NCBI RefSeq assembly: GCF_000312425.1
Contig: NZ_HE997181.1
Location: forward strand, 5,317,788 to 5,381,787
Source: Reyranella massiliensis 521
GTDB taxonomy: Bacteria > Pseudomonadota > Alphaproteobacteria > Reyranellales > Reyranellaceae
Length of the DNA stretch: 64,000 bases
Direction of reading: 5' to 3'
This document shows, piece by piece, positions 41,820-49,376 of the stretch; position 1 is the stretch's first letter; each line of letters starts with the position of its first letter. The position numbers were made by a program, and so were the translations under genes. The notes below the pieces were generated by a model. That model was given only the letters and a program-made list of their open reading frames with translations, was not told the origin of the DNA and searched no databases.

Positions 41820-42333
41820 CCTGCCGCCCTGGGTTGCCTGTCTGTCGAGCTGGTGGGGACGATAACACGGAAGCCGACGAAATACTGGCACGCCCCCGAA
41901 CGTGCGCCTTTACGATGTAGCGGTAGTGGCCGTCCGGGAGGCCGATGCGCTGTGCTATGCGGCGCCGGCGGCGACCAGGCTCGGGCGGCAGCACGATCTG
42001 CTGGCAGAATTCAGCGCCGGGATAGGCTGCGCGCAGAGCCGCATCCGCCTTGATCTTGGGCGATGCGGCGAGCGCGGCGAGCGGATCGAGCGCAGCGATA
42101 CTTTCCTTCCGCATTCGCCGCAGGCCGATCGCGAGCCTTGCCGTTGCGGCGAGCAGCCAGAGAAGAAGCGCAGGAAAGCCGAAGCGAAAAAAGGGATGGG
42201 TGCCGGGTTCGTTCCATGTCCAAACGCTCGCGCCGCCCAGCGCGAGAGCGGTGACGGCTGCGGCTACGAAGACGGTGACGGTAACGAATTTGAAACGGCG
42301 GGACGACAAACGGTCTCCTGGCGACAGTCGCAC
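41788..42333 (-). CDS. Hypothetical membrane protein
   Basis: The 181-residue product has two hydrophobic segments (about residues 15-35, VTVTVFVAAAVTALALGGASVW, and 49-66, FGFPALLLWLLAATARLAI), a basic stretch (EPGRRRRRIAQRIG) and a low-complexity tail. A GTG start at 42333 with GGGGGA upstream supports translation. I do not recognise the family. The last 11 codons overlap the cupin gene in another frame, and the tail after about residue 150 looks non-conserved, so the true C-terminus may be shorter or frameshifted. Confidence 0.5.
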   Translation of the reverse strand: MRLSPGDRLSSRRFKFVTVTVFVAAAVTALALGGASVWTWNEPGTHPFFRFGFPALLLWLLAATARLAIGLRRMRKESIAALDPLAALAASPKIKADAALRAAYPGAEFCQQIVLPPEPGRRRRRIAQRIGLPDGHYRYIVKAHVRGRASISSASVLSSPPARQTGNPGRQDDSVRADMDG

Positions 42334-42407
42334 GTAGTCCCCCGCTGCATAGTAACGTGCTCTGTCGAGAGGTCGACCCTTTAGCTATCCCCCGTTTCGC
42401 TCGTGCC

Positions 42408-44198
42408 TTAGGAAGCGAGTGGACGTGTGAAGGCGCCGTTCAGAAACTGCGCCTTCGCGTGCGTGCGGCTGAGTTTACCGGATGACGTAAGGGGCAACCC
42501 GATCTGGCGCGAGACCAGTTCGATTCGGCAGTCGATACCGGCAGCTTCCTTCACGACCTGGCGAATGTTGCCGAGCAGGACCTCGATCTCGTCGGGTTCG
42601 GCGGGAAAGCCCTGGACCAGGACGACGACTTCCTCGGCGCCTCCGTCGACGGCGTCGAGCGAGAAGGCACAGGCATCGCCGCGGCGCAGGCGCGGCAGCG
42701 CCTCGATGGCCCATTCGATGTCCTGCGGCCAGATATTGCGGCCGTTGACGATCATCAGGTCCTTGGCGCGGCCTGTAATCACCAGCTCGTCATCGCACCA
42801 GTAGCCGAGATCGCCGGTGTCGAGCCAGCCATCGTCGAGCACCTCGCGGCTCTCCTCGGTCTTCAGATAGTAACCGGGCATGACGCTGGGACCCTGGGCG
42901 AAGATGCGGCCGACATGGCGTTCTGCCAATGGCATGCCGCTCGCGCCGCGAATCTGCACGAGGTGACCATCCATCGGCCGGCCACACGCCACGAACTCGC
43001 GGCCATTCAGTCTGTCGGTGCGAAAGCCGGTGAAGCGTCCGCCGAATGTCAGGCCGACGCAGACTTCGGCCATGCCGTAACTCGGCATGAAAGCGCGCGT
43101 GTCGAAGCCGCGCGAGGCGAAGGCGTCGGCGAAGCGGCGCAGCACGGAGGGTTGGATCATGTCGGCGCCGATGCCGGCCAGCTTCAGGCAGGAAAGGTCG
43201 ATTTCGCCCGGTATCTGCCCATTTGCGCGGCGGGCGACCAGTTCGTAGCCGAAGCTGGGGCTATATGTGATGGTGGCGCGCCGGCGCGAGATCAGCGACA
43301 GCCATTGCATCGGCCGGCGCGCAAAGTCGCGCGGTGCCAGCAGGTCGACGCTGCGCTGTGCGCACATCGGCGCCAGGACGAAGCCGATCAGACCCATGTC
43401 GTGATAGAGCGGCAGCCAGCTTACGCCGGCGTCGTGCTCGTCGAGTTCTTGCCGCGCGATCGCGCCATCGATGTTGGCCATGAGCTGGCTCTGGCGAATG
43501 TCGACACCCAAAGGAGCTCGTGTGCTGCCCGAGGAAAACTGGATGTAGCAGCGTTCGCCGGCCAATAGCGGTTGCAACTCCGCGGGCGCTTCGGGAAGGG
43601 CTTCGAAGAGCGCCATGGGGCCAACGAGGCGCGCCCAGGTGCCGGTGGCGGCCGCTTCGGCGAAGCCTACGAGATCGTCGGGCGCCACGACCCCGATGGC
43701 GCCTGCCGCCACGATCTGGCGGCGGAGCTGGGTGATGTAGCTTTCCTTGGCGCCGAAGCCGACGGGCACCGCAACGGGAACGGGCAGCACGCCGGCATAC
43801 TGCGCCCCGAAGAAGGCGACGCAGAAACCCGGCCAGGTATCGGCCACGATCACCAGCCGTTCGCCGCGGCCGATACCGGCGCCGATCAGGCGGCGTGCGA
43901 AGCGCCGCGCCTGCACGCCGAGATCGGCATAGGACAGACGGCTCAGGAGTTTGCCGCGCGCGTCGAAGAAGTTGAGACCAGTCTCGCCGCGAGCGGCGTA
44001 GTCGAGCGCTTCGCAGAGGCTGGAGAAGCCACCACGGCGGAAGGGCAGGGACGTGTTCAGTGTCGGCGTCGGCACCAGAGCTTCCGGCGACAGGGCGGAA
44101 GGCAGGGTCGAGGCGTAGCGTTGCAGCCGGCTGGCCTCGCTGTCCGAAGCGAGGGTTTCCGGAAAACGCGCAGGCAGGACTTCACGGATCGACGTCAT
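42408..44198 (-). CDS. Fatty-acyl-AMP ligase (FadD/FAAL-like adenylate-forming enzyme)
   Basis: The 596-residue ANL-superfamily enzyme has the adenylation motif CYIQFSSGSTRAPLGV, LPLYHDMGLIGFVLAPMCAQRS, the aromatic FMPSYGMAEVCVGLTFGG, the hinge DTGDLGYWCDDELVITGRAKDLMIVNGRNIWPQDIEWAIE and the C-terminal catalytic Lys in SSGKLSRTHAK. The layout fits FAALs, which make acyl-AMP and load it on an acyl carrier rather than CoA; no carrier or polyketide synthase lies nearby. Its first codons, ATGACGTCGATCCGT, and ribosome binding site are identical to those of btuB, and a cobalamin riboswitch precedes it. The substrate is unknown. Confidence 0.88.
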   Translation of the reverse strand: MTSIREVLPARFPETLASDSEASRLQRYASTLPSALSPEALVPTPTLNTSLPFRRGGFSSLCEALDYAARGETGLNFFDARGKLLSRLSYADLGVQARRFARRLIGAGIGRGERLVIVADTWPGFCVAFFGAQYAGVLPVPVAVPVGFGAKESYITQLRRQIVAAGAIGVVAPDDLVGFAEAAATGTWARLVGPMALFEALPEAPAELQPLLAGERCYIQFSSGSTRAPLGVDIRQSQLMANIDGAIARQELDEHDAGVSWLPLYHDMGLIGFVLAPMCAQRSVDLLAPRDFARRPMQWLSLISRRRATITYSPSFGYELVARRANGQIPGEIDLSCLKLAGIGADMIQPSVLRRFADAFASRGFDTRAFMPSYGMAEVCVGLTFGGRFTGFRTDRLNGREFVACGRPMDGHLVQIRGASGMPLAERHVGRIFAQGPSVMPGYYLKTEESREVLDDGWLDTGDLGYWCDDELVITGRAKDLMIVNGRNIWPQDIEWAIEALPRLRRGDACAFSLDAVDGGAEEVVVLVQGFPAEPDEIEVLLGNIRQVVKEAAGIDCRIELVSRQIGLPLTSSGKLSRTHAKAQFLNGAFTRPLAS

Positions 44199-44290
44199 CG
44201 GACGATCTCCCAAACGGTTCGCACTAAGCGCGTCACCGCTCGGTTGACCGTCCCAATGGATTGTCCCGTCCATCGGAAGAGCGACGCTAT

Positions 44291-44470
44291 CGCCGGCAGG
44301 TCTTCTGGCTCGCGGGTCCTAGCTCCTGCCCGTCTTCCCAGACCGTGAGGTCCAGTGACATCTGGGCATTCGCTCGCCGCTTACAGCTGCGGGTACAGCT
44401 GCCGATTGGCTCCCAAGGAAGGGAGCGGCACGGCATTCCCTGTTCGCCCCCGGTTAAAGGGGACCGTCGA
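44291..44470 (-). ncRNA. Cobalamin riboswitch upstream of the fatty-acyl-AMP ligase
   Basis: Read leftward, the leader has the order of conserved cobalamin aptamer segments: GGGAATGCCGTG, AATCGGCAGCTGTACCCGC, AGCTGTAAGCGGCGAG, the TCACTGG element, GGGAAGACGGGC, then ACCCGCGAGCCAGAAGACC closing on the 5' GGTC. Adenosyl- or methylcobalamin binding normally switches expression off. It controls a gene outside the usual B12 regulon. It is an inverted copy of the btuB riboswitch. Confidence 0.9.
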
Positions 44471-44478
44471 TACGGTCC

Positions 44479-44507
44479 TCGTTAAGCGGGCAAGGGAGGC
44501 GCGTCAA
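44479..44507 (-). promoter_or_regulatory. Sigma-70-type promoter for the ligase leader
   Basis: On the reverse strand TTGACG (44507-44502) is followed by 17 nt and TAACGA (44484-44479). It mirrors the btuB promoter, with the -35 boxes of the two 19 nt apart and preceded by the same C in CTTGACGC, so the duplication includes the promoter. Confidence 0.65.
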
Positions 44508-44526
44508 GCGACGCCATGTCTCCAGC

Positions 44527-44555
44527 TTGACGCAATCACTTCGCCCGCCTATCGA
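44527..44555 (+). promoter_or_regulatory. Sigma-70-type promoter for the btuB leader
   Basis: TTGACG (44527-44532), 17 nt, TATCGA (44550-44555). It would start the message a few bases before the aptamer's first stem at about 44562. Same spacing and -35 as the leftward twin. Confidence 0.68.
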
Positions 44556-44559
44556 TCGA

Positions 44560-44740
44560 ACATCGACGGTCCTCCTTAACTGGAGGTGAAAAGGGAACGC
44601 CGTGCAGTCCTTCGGGACCAATCGGCGGCTGTACCCGCAGCTGTAAGCGGCGAGCAACTGTCCACCAGTCACTGGGTGCCAAGCATTCGGGAAGACGGGC
44701 AGGAGCTAGGACCCGCGAGCCAGAAGACCTGCCGGCGATA
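44560..44740 (+). ncRNA. Cobalamin riboswitch upstream of btuB
   Basis: Conserved aptamer elements occur in order: AAGGGAACGCCGTG, AATCGGCGGCTGTACCCGC, AGCTGTAAGCGGCGAG, AGTCACTGG, CGGGAAGACGGGC and ACCCGCGAGCCAGAAGACC. Downstream, GGACGATC (44762-44769) can pair perfectly with GATCGTCC (44823-44830), which lies between the Shine-Dalgarno GGGAG (44819-44823) and the ATG at 44832. That suggests a translational off-switch; no terminator T-run is present. Confidence 0.93.
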
Positions 44741-44831
44741 GCGTCGCTCTTCCGATGGACGGGACGATCCATTGGGACGGTCAACCGAGCGGTGACGCGC
44801 CTTGTGCGTGTTCTGTTTGGGAGATCGTCCG

Positions 44832-46745
44832 ATGACGTCGATCCGTCGTTCCTTATATGCCTTGCTTGTTTCGTCGCTGGCTGCGTTGCCGTCCGTTGCC
44901 GTGCAGGCGCAGACCGAGCCCGATATCATGCTGCCGTCGCTCGTCGTGACGCCCGATCGCGTGCCGACCGATGCTGACAAGGTGACTGGCACCGTGACGG
45001 TGATCACCAACAAGGAAATGCAGGACCGCCAGCTGCGCACGGCGACCGATGTGTTGAGCACGATTCCGGGCGTCTCGGTGCAGCAGTCGGGCGGGCCGGG
45101 CACGCAGTCCTCGGTGTTCGTGCGCGGCTCGAACGCCAATCACGTGCTGGTGCTGATCGACGGCGTCAACGTCAACGATCCGTCCTCGTCCGGCGGCGCG
45201 GTCGATTTCGCGCATTTCCTTACCGAAAACCTCGACCGCATCGAGGTGGTGCGCGGGCCGATGAGCACGCTCTATGGCAGCCAGGCGATCGGCGGCGTCA
45301 TCAACATGGTGACAAAGGCTGGCAAGGGCCCGATGAACGGCGCCGCCTTCACCGAACTCGGCACGCGCCTGCAGACCAACAGCGGCGGCTATGTCCGCGG
45401 CAGCATCGGCCGCTTCGACTACAATCTTACGGGTGCCTTCACCTACTCGCCCAACAATACGATCGTGCCGGCACGCTTCTGGCCGGCCAACGGCTATGTC
45501 GACACCGATCCCTACCGCAACGTCACCGTGGCGGGACGGCTGGGCTTCCAGATCGACGACAATACCCGGGTCAACTACTTCGGCCGCTTCATCGACACGC
45601 AGGTGAAATACGATCAGGTCGGGCTGGAAGATCCGAATGCCGGCGGCTTCACGCAGCAGTTCTTCAATCGCCTCGAATTCGAAGGAAACTATCTCGACGG
45701 CCGCTGGAAGCCGACGGTCGGCATCAACTACTCGACCGTCTACCGCCACGATCAGGATTTCCCGAGCCTGCAGAACCCGTTCCCCTTCACGCAGGATGCC
45801 TACTACAACGGCAGGCGGCTGGCGGCGGACTTCAAGAACCAGATCAACGTCACCGACAATGTGATGGTGCTGGCCGGCGTCGATTACGAACGGACCTGGG
45901 CCTACAACAACGTCGACGGCGTCCAGGGCTGGGGCACCATGGCGCAGACCGGCCTCTACGCCCAGGTGAAGGCGACGGTATTCGAAGATCTCACCCTGTC
46001 GCTGGGAGGCCGGATCGACCTCAACGATACTTTCGGCACGGTCTCGACCTGGCGCGCCGGCGCAACCTATCTGTTCCGGCAGACCGAGACCCGGCTCAAG
46101 GCGTCCTACGGCACGGCCTTCAAGGCGCCGTCGCTGTTCGAACTCTATGGGACGGGCTTCTTCTGTGGCGGTAACCGCAACATACAGCCGGAATACAGCC
46201 GCGGCTGGGAAGCCGGCATCGAGCAGAGCCTGTTCAACAAGAAGGTGAATGTCAGCGTCACCTACTTCTTCAACACCTTCAGCAACCTGATCGAGTGTCC
46301 GCCGCCGTTCGTGTCGCTGCAGAACGTCGCTAACGCCCAGAGCCAGGGCTTCGAGTTCGTGCTCGATGCGGCGATCACCAGCTGGCTCGACTTCCACTTC
46401 GACTACACCTACACGCTGGCGCGCGACGTCGATGCCGACGAGCCGCTGGTGCGCCGCCCTGTCAGCGTCTTCAACGTGCGCGCCGTCGCGCGGCCGTGGA
46501 GCAACGTACGGTTGGGCGCCGGCCTGCTGCAGGTCAACGAACGCAACGACTACAATGCCGTCACCGGCGCGCTGATGCAGCCATCGCCCTATTCGCTGGT
46601 CCGGTTGACCGCCTCCTACGATGTAACGCCCGGCGTCGAGCTGTTCGCCCGCGCCGAGAACCTGCTCAATCGGGTATACGAAGAGCCGGAAGGCTTTCAG
46701 GCACCGTACTTCCAGGCCTTCTTCGGTGTGAAAGCGAAGTTCTGA
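44832..46745 (+). CDS. btuB: TonB-dependent vitamin B12 receptor
   Basis: The 637-residue outer-membrane protein has a signal peptide (MTSIRRSLYALLVSSLAALPSVAVQAQ), a plug domain (VTGTVTVITNKEMQDRQLRTATDVLSTIPGVSV..FVRGSNANHVLVLIDGVNVNDPS..IEVVRGPMSTLYGSQAIGGVINMVTK) and a beta-barrel ending in the C-terminal aromatic signature FFGVKAKF. The riboswitch and downstream btuFCD genes identify the ligand as a corrinoid. ATG 44832 was preferred over an in-frame upstream codon because of GGGAG at 44819-44823 and the duplicated start context. Confidence 0.95.
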   Translation: MTSIRRSLYALLVSSLAALPSVAVQAQTEPDIMLPSLVVTPDRVPTDADKVTGTVTVITNKEMQDRQLRTATDVLSTIPGVSVQQSGGPGTQSSVFVRGSNANHVLVLIDGVNVNDPSSSGGAVDFAHFLTENLDRIEVVRGPMSTLYGSQAIGGVINMVTKAGKGPMNGAAFTELGTRLQTNSGGYVRGSIGRFDYNLTGAFTYSPNNTIVPARFWPANGYVDTDPYRNVTVAGRLGFQIDDNTRVNYFGRFIDTQVKYDQVGLEDPNAGGFTQQFFNRLEFEGNYLDGRWKPTVGINYSTVYRHDQDFPSLQNPFPFTQDAYYNGRRLAADFKNQINVTDNVMVLAGVDYERTWAYNNVDGVQGWGTMAQTGLYAQVKATVFEDLTLSLGGRIDLNDTFGTVSTWRAGATYLFRQTETRLKASYGTAFKAPSLFELYGTGFFCGGNRNIQPEYSRGWEAGIEQSLFNKKVNVSVTYFFNTFSNLIECPPPFVSLQNVANAQSQGFEFVLDAAITSWLDFHFDYTYTLARDVDADEPLVRRPVSVFNVRAVARPWSNVRLGAGLLQVNERNDYNAVTGALMQPSPYSLVRLTASYDVTPGVELFARAENLLNRVYEEPEGFQAPYFQAFFGVKAKF

Positions 46746-46778
46746 AGGGAGTGGCCGCTGCGCGCTGTTCTTGTTCTC

Positions 46779-47579
46779 GTGACGATGCTGCTCGGCCTGG
46801 CGCCGGTGTCGCCCACGATGGCGCAGGCGCCGCAACGGGTCGTTACGGTCAACCTCTGTCTTGACCTGATGGCGCTCAGACTGGCCGCGCCCGGCCAGCT
46901 CGTGGGGGTGAGCTCGCTGTCGCACCAGCCCGGCCTGTCCGTACTGGCAGACCAGGCGCGAACCGTTGCGGCGGTGCGGCCGGCCGCGGAATCGATCCTC
47001 GATCTGCGGCCCGATCTCGTCATTTTCGACCAGGGCACTCACGCCGGCGTAAAACGGTTGCTGCGCCAGGCGGGGGTGCCGATCCTCGAGGTGCCCTTTG
47101 CGACCTCGCTGGAAGAGACCGAACCGCTGATCGAACGTATGGCCACTGCCCTTGGCCGCGAAGACGAAGGCCGCCGCCTGATCGACGAGATGCGGACGGC
47201 GCGGCAGGCACTCGTTTGGAACAAATCGCCGGTCGCGACCGCCATCGCGCTGCAGGCCAACCGCGGCACGGCAGGACGCGGCAGCCTGATGGACGAACTG
47301 CTGCGCCTGGCGGGCCTGCGCAACCTCGCCGCCGAGTGGGGTATGCCGGCCTTTGGCCGTCTGTCGCTGGAAACGATCCTGGCTGGCCAGCCCGACATGC
47401 TGGTGGTCGACGGCGAGTCCAACGCCGATCCGGCGCGTGCGACGGAGCTGGTTGAGCATCAAGCCCTGAAAGCGCTGGCAGGCCGGGCCCGCATCGTCTC
47501 GGTGCCGATGCGGACCCAGATCTGCGCCGGACCGGAGAATTTCGAGGTCCTGCGTCTGCTGGCCGAGGCACGGCCATGA
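46779..47579 (+). CDS. btuF: Cobalamin ABC transporter substrate-binding protein
   Basis: The product has a class III periplasmic-binding fold: RVVTVNLCLDLMALRLAAPGQLVGVSSLS, AESILDLRPDLVIFDQGTHAGVKRLLRQAGVPILEVP and RLSLETILAGQPDMLVVDGE. It delivers corrinoid from BtuB to BtuCD. From GTG 46779 the signal peptide (MTMLLGLAPVSPTMAQA) lacks a basic n-region. Extending to an in-frame CTG at 46758, 6 nt after GGGAG, gives MRAVLVLVTMLLGLAPVSPTMAQA, a better signal. Start therefore uncertain. It follows btuB by 12-33 nt. Confidence 0.9.
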   Translation: MTMLLGLAPVSPTMAQAPQRVVTVNLCLDLMALRLAAPGQLVGVSSLSHQPGLSVLADQARTVAAVRPAAESILDLRPDLVIFDQGTHAGVKRLLRQAGVPILEVPFATSLEETEPLIERMATALGREDEGRRLIDEMRTARQALVWNKSPVATAIALQANRGTAGRGSLMDELLRLAGLRNLAAEWGMPAFGRLSLETILAGQPDMLVVDGESNADPARATELVEHQALKALAGRARIVSVPMRTQICAGPENFEVLRLLAEARP

Positions 47580-48544
47580 AGCGGACGCTGCTGCCGTCGC
47601 TGATCGGGTTAGTGATCGCCCTCTATGGGCTGTCGCTCGCCATCGGTCCGGCCTGGTGGCCGTGGCAGCTGGGCAACGAGGTTGGCTGGGCGATCGTGTG
47701 GGAGCTGCGTGTCCCGCGCGCGACGCTGGGCCTCCTGATCGGCGGTGCACTGGGCCTCAGCGGCGCGGTGCTGCAGGGTTGGCTTCGCAATCCTCTGGCC
47801 GAACCCGGCGTGATCGGTGTTTCTTCCTGCGCAGGCTTTGCTGCCGTCTGTGCCTTCTACTCGGGCCTCGCCGCCGCCTTCTCCCTGGCCTTGCCGCTGG
47901 CCGGTATCCTGGGCGCGTCGATTGCCGTGGCGCTGTTGATGAGCGCGGTGAGGTCGGGCACTGGAACGGTCTCGCTGTTGCTGATGGGGGTGGCCATCAA
48001 CGCCATCGCCGCAGCGGCCATCGCATTGGTCCTGGCGCTGTCGCCCAATCCGTTCGCCTATCAGGAAATCTCGCTTTGGCTGGCGGGGTCGATTGTCGAT
48101 CGCGACCTTTCCTATCTCGCCATCGCCACCCCCTTCCTCTTGATGGGGGGCGTGCTGGTGCTGGGCGCCGGTCGCTGGCTCGATGCGCTGTCCCTGGGGG
48201 AGGATACCGCCAGAAGCCTCGGTGCAGACACGAGGTCGCTTGGATTGCGTCTCACCTTGGGCGTCGGGCTGATGGTGGGGGCGGCGACCTCGGTCGCAGG
48301 CGTGATCGGCTTCGTGGGGCTGGTGGCGCCGCATCTCGTGCGCGCCAAGGTCGGTTATCGACCGGGTGCGACGCTCGTGCCGTCGATGCTGATGGGGGCG
48401 GCGCTGGTGCTGGCGGCTGACATTGTCGTGCGCCTGCTGCCCACGGCCTACGAACTGCAGCTCGGCGTCTTCACCTCGCTGGTCGGCGCGCCTTTCCTGG
48501 TACGCGCCATACGCAAGGCGCGCGCTGCATGGTTGGCGGCATGA
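47576..48544 (+). CDS. btuC: Cobalamin ABC transporter permease
   Basis: The 322-residue FecCD-family permease has nine or ten membrane helices and the family blocks WELRVPRATLGLLIGGALGLSGAVLQGWLRNPLAEPGVIGVSSCAG, LLLMGVAINAIAAAAIAL and SVAGVIGFVGLVAPHLVRAKVGYRPGATLVPSMLMGAALVLAADIVVRLL. The ATG overlaps the btuF stop codon (ATGA). The family includes siderophore and haem permeases; the cobalamin assignment rests on the riboswitch-led operon. Confidence 0.92.
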   Translation: MKRTLLPSLIGLVIALYGLSLAIGPAWWPWQLGNEVGWAIVWELRVPRATLGLLIGGALGLSGAVLQGWLRNPLAEPGVIGVSSCAGFAAVCAFYSGLAAAFSLALPLAGILGASIAVALLMSAVRSGTGTVSLLLMGVAINAIAAAAIALVLALSPNPFAYQEISLWLAGSIVDRDLSYLAIATPFLLMGGVLVLGAGRWLDALSLGEDTARSLGADTRSLGLRLTLGVGLMVGAATSVAGVIGFVGLVAPHLVRAKVGYRPGATLVPSMLMGAALVLAADIVVRLLPTAYELQLGVFTSLVGAPFLVRAIRKARAAWLAA

Positions 48545-49317
48545 CGGCGATCGCCGCCCGACAACTGCTCTGCCGCCGCGACGGCAAGGTGATCCTCGAC
48601 AGGATCGATGTCGCCTTTGCCGAGGGCCAGCTGACGGCGATCGTCGGGCCCAACGGCGCGGGCAAGACGACGCTTCTTCGTCATCTCGTCGGTCTCGAAG
48701 TCCCGGAAGCCGGTACGGTCGAGCTGAACGGACAGCCGCTCACGGCGCTGCCGCCAGCAGTGCGTGCCTGGCGCGTCGCCTACCTGCCGCAGGCCGCGTC
48801 CGCCTACTGGCCGCTCACCGGACACGATCTCGTGGCGTTGGGTCGCTTGCCGCATGGCGCCGACTTGAGCCGTCCGTTGAAAACTGCCGACCAGGAGGCG
48901 GTGCGCCGTGCCCTCGAACGGGTCGACGGCGCGGGGCTGGCCGGCCGTGCCATCGACACGTTGAGCCAGGGCGAACGCGCGCGGCTGATGCTGGCGCGTA
49001 CTCTGGCCACGGGAGCGGCGATCCTGGTGGCCGACGAGCCGGTGGCCAGCCTCGATCCCGCCTATGCGTTGCAGGCCATGGACGTGCTGCGCGCCGAGGC
49101 TGCGCGCGGTGTGGTGGTGATCGTGGTGCTGCATGATCTCGGTCTCGCCGCCCGCTTTGCCGACCGCATCGTGGTGTTGGCCAATGCGGGTATCGTCGCC
49201 GACGGGCCGCCTGGTGAGGCGCTGGGCAGCGGTGTGATCGACGCCGCCTATGGCATCGGCTTCCGTCATGTCGAGGTCGACGGTGTGATGCAGCCAGTCG
49301 CGTGGGAAAGGCGATAG
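48541..49317 (+). CDS. btuD: Cobalamin ABC transporter ATP-binding protein
   Basis: The 258-residue ATPase shows Walker A (IVGPNGAGKTTLLRHLVG), Q-loop (VAYLPQAASAYWPLTGHDLVALGRLPH), signature (LSQGERARLMLARTLATG), Walker B (AILVADEPVASLDP) and the H-loop (VIVVLHDLGLAARFADRI). ATG 48541 overlaps the btuC stop codon; an upstream in-frame ATG at 48529 is less likely. It completes a btuBFCD uptake operon under riboswitch control. Confidence 0.93.
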   Translation: MTAIAARQLLCRRDGKVILDRIDVAFAEGQLTAIVGPNGAGKTTLLRHLVGLEVPEAGTVELNGQPLTALPPAVRAWRVAYLPQAASAYWPLTGHDLVALGRLPHGADLSRPLKTADQEAVRRALERVDGAGLAGRAIDTLSQGERARLMLARTLATGAAILVADEPVASLDPAYALQAMDVLRAEAARGVVVIVVLHDLGLAARFADRIVVLANAGIVADGPPGEALGSGVIDAAYGIGFRHVEVDGVMQPVAWERR

Positions 49318-49376
49318 GGTTTGCGCAGGGCTCTGCCGATCAATTCCGGATTAACAGAGAGGCGGCCCCGGCGAGG

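Larger units (their letters stand above)
44184..44507 (-). repeat. Left arm of the inverted duplication carrying promoter, riboswitch, RBS and five codons
   Basis: This arm pairs with 44527-44846. Positions 44339-44228 match 44689-44800 over 112 nt with a single difference (44262 A versus 44766 G). After a 12- versus 14-nt variable spacer, 44215-44184 match 44815-44846 over 32 nt without a difference, covering the Shine-Dalgarno and codons 1-5. Upstream, matches are patchy but follow the same order of aptamer elements and promoter. Confidence 0.93.
44527..44846 (+). repeat. Right arm of the inverted duplication carrying promoter, riboswitch, RBS and five codons
   Basis: This is the partner of 44184-44507. 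The near-perfect portion, 44689-44800, extends well past the conserved aptamer core into sequence that is not constrained by ligand binding, which points to recent duplication or ongoing gene conversion rather than two independently recruited riboswitches. Confidence 0.93.

Noticed and set aside
39561..42053. Reading frame of 830 codons on the forward strand across the ThrE-like, mqo and cupin genes
   Set aside because: It spans three real reverse-strand genes and their gaps and shows no protein family motif.
44853..47750. Reading frame of 965 codons on the reverse strand, antisense to btuB, btuF and btuC
   Set aside because: High-GC genes often leave long open antisense frames. The translation is rich in His/Arg/Asp with no family motif, while the forward strand encodes three clear proteins with proper starts.
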